Source: CAXBOO01 sp963977425 | GTDB taxonomy: Bacteria; Bacteroidota; Bacteroidia; Flavobacteriales_D; Luteibaculaceae | Assembly (NCBI GenBank): GCA_963977425.1 | Contig: CAXBOO010000002.1 | Span: 248,001-312,000, forward strand | DNA length: 64,000 nt | Reading direction: 5' to 3' | In this document: positions 62,090 through 64,000 of the stretch, piece by piece | Layout: the number at the start of each line of letters is the position of its first letter | Numbering within the stretch: position 1 is the first letter of the stretch | Notes under the pieces: generated by a model | What the model saw: the letters and a program-made list of their open reading frames with translations, nothing else | The model's database searches: none | Told to the model about the DNA's origin: nothing | Translations under genes and position numbers: made by a program

Positions 62090-62608
62090 TTATAAATTAA
62101 GAAGATAATGAGACTCAGTTGGCAAAATAGCCTTTCCATTTAGGACTTCAACAGCACCTATAAAAGAGAACCCTATAACGTTAGCTTTAGTAAGCCCAAC
62201 TAAACTATGGACAGCTTTTGCCGTACCTCCAGTAGCTAAAATATCGTCGTGAATAAGAACTTTATCAAACTCGCTAATGGCTCCTTTTTTTATTTCTAAA
62301 GTATCGGTACCATATTCTAAATCGTACGTAAAGGATAGTACTTCACCTGGTAACTTTCCTTTTTTTCGAGCCAAAACAAATGGTATTCCCAACTCCATAG
62401 CCAAACTTAAACCTAAAATAAATCCTCGGCTTTCTATGCCTACTAGTACAGTTGGTTTTTTAGCTCGCCAAGTATCTGCAAGTGTTTTAGCTAATTCTGC
62501 CGAAAGTTGCGGATCTCTAAAAATGGGTGTTATATCTTTAAATAAAATGCCCGGTATTGGAAAATCTGGTATGGTTTCAATACAGGCTAATAATCTATCT
62601 TCTATCAT
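62090..62608 (-). CDS. apt: Adenine phosphoribosyltransferase
   Basis: 172 residues. FPIPGILFKDITPIF near the N-terminus, the flexible-loop region VLARKKGKLPGEV and the PRPP-binding VLIHDDILATGGTAKA match bacterial Apt. It salvages adenine to AMP. Its first base quartet overlaps the stop of the helix-hairpin-helix gene (ATGA), indicating coupling. Confidence 0.96.
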   Translation of the reverse strand: MIEDRLLACIETIPDFPIPGILFKDITPIFRDPQLSAELAKTLADTWRAKKPTVLVGIESRGFILGLSLAMELGIPFVLARKKGKLPGEVLSFTYDLEYGTDTLEIKKGAISEFDKVLIHDDILATGGTAKAVHSLVGLTKANVIGFSFIGAVEVLNGKAILPTESHYLLNL

Positions 62609-63492
62609 TCTACAGTAATGTATGGTTCTACTTTACGCAACCAAATACTGTCCAAAACTACAATTTTAAGCAAGTCGGAAGTGGACTGATAATTACCGTG
62701 TTGCTTTCTGTAGTTTACTATCGATTTAACATGTTTATAATCAAAATAAGGATGCTTCAACAATGTTTTAAACTGCACTGTATTAATGTTAATTCGTTGC
62801 ACTGCATTCGAATCTATTTCAAATACATCCAAATTATTGATCAACATCAAACTATCGATTCCATACACTTCAAACAATTGATGAGCACTAACAAAACCGC
62901 CTAATGCATCTCGATACTTCACTATTCTTGAAGCATACGTTGGGCCGATTCCTTTTACACGTGTAAATGATGCCGAATCGGATGTATTCAGGCTTAATTT
63001 GAGTGTAGTAAATGAATGGTTTTTCTGTTCAATTTTTGTAAACGAAGTCTTTTTTGAGTTTGGTTTTTCAGGTATCTGAACAAATGGCTTAAGCTTATTG
63101 TACAAAACATCATTCATTCCATACAATCTTTTAATGTCTTCAACTTTGTAGAAAACGCCCCCTGATTTGAGATATTTCACCCAATTTCTAACAAGGTTGT
63201 TGGGCATATTGATTTTCACTAAAAATTCTTCATCCACTGTATTGGGATTAAAGGTTTCTAGGTTGATGATATTTATTTCTTTCAGTAGCGTTTGATTTTC
63301 TTCAACATCGGCAATAAGGGTATCGATGTAAATAAGTTCTAACTCCGTACTGTTTTCTAATGTAGAAGATGGATACCAATAGACTTTGGTAAGCACTGCT
63401 GCAAAAAACACCCAAAACAAAAAAAGAAGGGCAATACGGCCCTTCTCTTCTGAATTACTGAATTTGAATGATTTTTTAAACCAATTTTTCAA
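62605..63492 (-). CDS. Membrane-anchored helix-hairpin-helix (ComEA-like) protein
   Basis: 295 residues. One N-terminal membrane helix (IALLFLFWVFFAAVLTKVY) is followed by about three helix-hairpin-helix repeats: FNPNTVDEEFLVKI, FTRVKGIGPTYASRIVKYR and ININTVQFKTLLKHPYFDYK. ComEA-type repeats bind DNA without sequence specificity and serve DNA uptake in naturally transformable bacteria. Proteins of this layout are common in Bacteroidota. A role in DNA uptake is plausible but not shown. It starts directly after the symporter gene and overlaps apt. Confidence 0.82.
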   Translation of the reverse strand: MKNWFKKSFKFSNSEEKGRIALLFLFWVFFAAVLTKVYWYPSSTLENSTELELIYIDTLIADVEENQTLLKEINIINLETFNPNTVDEEFLVKINMPNNLVRNWVKYLKSGGVFYKVEDIKRLYGMNDVLYNKLKPFVQIPEKPNSKKTSFTKIEQKNHSFTTLKLSLNTSDSASFTRVKGIGPTYASRIVKYRDALGGFVSAHQLFEVYGIDSLMLINNLDVFEIDSNAVQRININTVQFKTLLKHPYFDYKHVKSIVNYRKQHGNYQSTSDLLKIVVLDSIWLRKVEPYITVE

Positions 63493-64000
63493 TTACTTAA
63501 ATTTTTGAATCACCCCAGATTTTACACGTTTGTAATAATCCAACATGTCGGCACGAACTTCGCCACTAAGTAGCAATAAACCGAATATGTTAGGGAAAGC
63601 CATACCCAATACCATAAGGTCTGAGAAATCAAGCACAGCTCCTAGCCCTACTGATGATCCTACAACAATAAATCCTAAGAAAATGATTTTATAAATGATG
63701 CCTACAGTTTTACTTTCACCAAATAAATACGACCAAGCTTTTTGGCCATAATAAGACCAAGAAACCATAGTTGAGAAGGCAAACAGTAGGATAGCAATCA
63801 TTAGTACCCAAGAGAACCAAGGGAAAACAGATGAATAAGCTGCTGATGTTAATTCAGCACCATCTAAGCCTGATGTTCCGTCTGCAAATCCTGTGAATAT
63901 CAAAACCAAAGCAGTCATTGTACAAACCACTACTGTATCGATAAATGGTTCCAACAAAGCTACAGTACCTTCAGAAACAGGCTCGTTTGTTTTTGATGCA
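63493..64000 (-). CDS. Sodium:alanine symporter (AGCS family), C-terminal part
   Basis: The frame is open to the window edge, so the N-terminal two thirds lie outside. The visible ~169 residues start at NEPVSEGTVALLEPFIDTVV and CTMTALVLIFTG, a strongly conserved AGCS block. Later helices include WSYYGQKAWSYLFG and VLDFSDLMVLGMAFPNIFGL. These transporters import alanine or glycine with Na+. The stop is followed at once by the helix-hairpin-helix gene. Confidence 0.9.
   Translation of the reverse strand, partial: ASKTNEPVSEGTVALLEPFIDTVVVCTMTALVLIFTGFADGTSGLDGAELTSAAYSSVFPWFSWVLMIAILLFAFSTMVSWSYYGQKAWSYLFGESKTVGIIYKIIFLGFIVVGSSVGLGAVLDFSDLMVLGMAFPNIFGLLLLSGEVRADMLDYYKRVKSGVIQKFK

Noticed and set aside
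1..64000. CRISPR arrays, insertion sequences, prophage or plasmid origins
   Set aside because: No regularly spaced direct repeats, transposase genes, terminal repeats or replication genes were seen by eye.

Overview
The window looks like chromosome of a member of the Bacteroidota, most likely Flavobacteriales. The reasons are: secreted proteins with C-terminal regions resembling type IX secretion (T9SS) sorting domains; an exosortase next to a tiny PID-CTERM-like protein; OstA-like and LptD-like lipopolysaccharide export proteins; upstream elements fitting the Bacteroidota -7 consensus TAnnTTTG; and almost no Shine-Dalgarno sequences, with one striking exception before rpsU. The DNA is AT-rich throughout. 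I saw no insertion sequence, prophage or CRISPR array. The family assignments come from reading translated sequence, not from database searches.

Layout. 1-5484 (minus): a surface-polysaccharide operon, read from an HTH regulator with a degraded nucleotidyltransferase-like domain into an ABC-2 exporter permease, a sugar-nucleotide epimerase, the exporter ATPase, an acyltransferase, a methyltransferase and a glycosyltransferase cut by the window edge. 5676-8842 (minus): CysQ-like phosphatase and a Wzc-type tyrosine kinase/chain-length protein. 8876-17110 (plus): the most unusual segment. Two paralogous ~1,100-residue secreted proteins flank a 74-residue PID-CTERM-like protein and an exosortase, followed by a small membrane protein that may be an exosortase partner. 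17107-24859 (plus): glyA, fahA, a terminator, the (p)ppGpp enzyme, purA and an OstA-like protein. 25016-26875: a secreted M43 metalloprotease.

26947-32122 (minus): one operon running amidase, MlaD-like protein, membrane iron-sulfur protein, HAD-like protein, CCG iron-sulfur protein and a conserved hypothetical. An LptD-like gene diverges from it. 34726-46214: mixed metabolic and envelope genes (RidA, M61 peptidase, lpdA, NamZ-like, FtsX-like permease, a cysteine/cystathionine synthase, BtuF-like, patatin with a barrel, DUF3467).

46281-59311 (minus): the classical translation/transcription block. In transcription order it is tRNA-Thr(UGU), Tyr, Gly, Thr(GGU), tuf, tRNA-Trp, secE, nusG, rplK, rplA, rplJ, rplL, rpoB, rpoC, with a strong hairpin between rplL and rpoB. 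59425-60882 (minus): rpsU, a tyrosine recombinase and a ribosome hibernation factor. 60935-64000 (minus): acyl-CoA dehydrogenase, apt, a helix-hairpin-helix membrane protein and a truncated sodium:amino-acid symporter.

Taken together, much of the non-housekeeping content concerns the cell surface: polysaccharide export, outer-membrane assembly, peptidoglycan turnover and protein sorting. The interleaving of T9SS-type cargo with an exosortase/PID-CTERM module is the best candidate for a poorly described system. No stretch over 300 bases lacks a gene.
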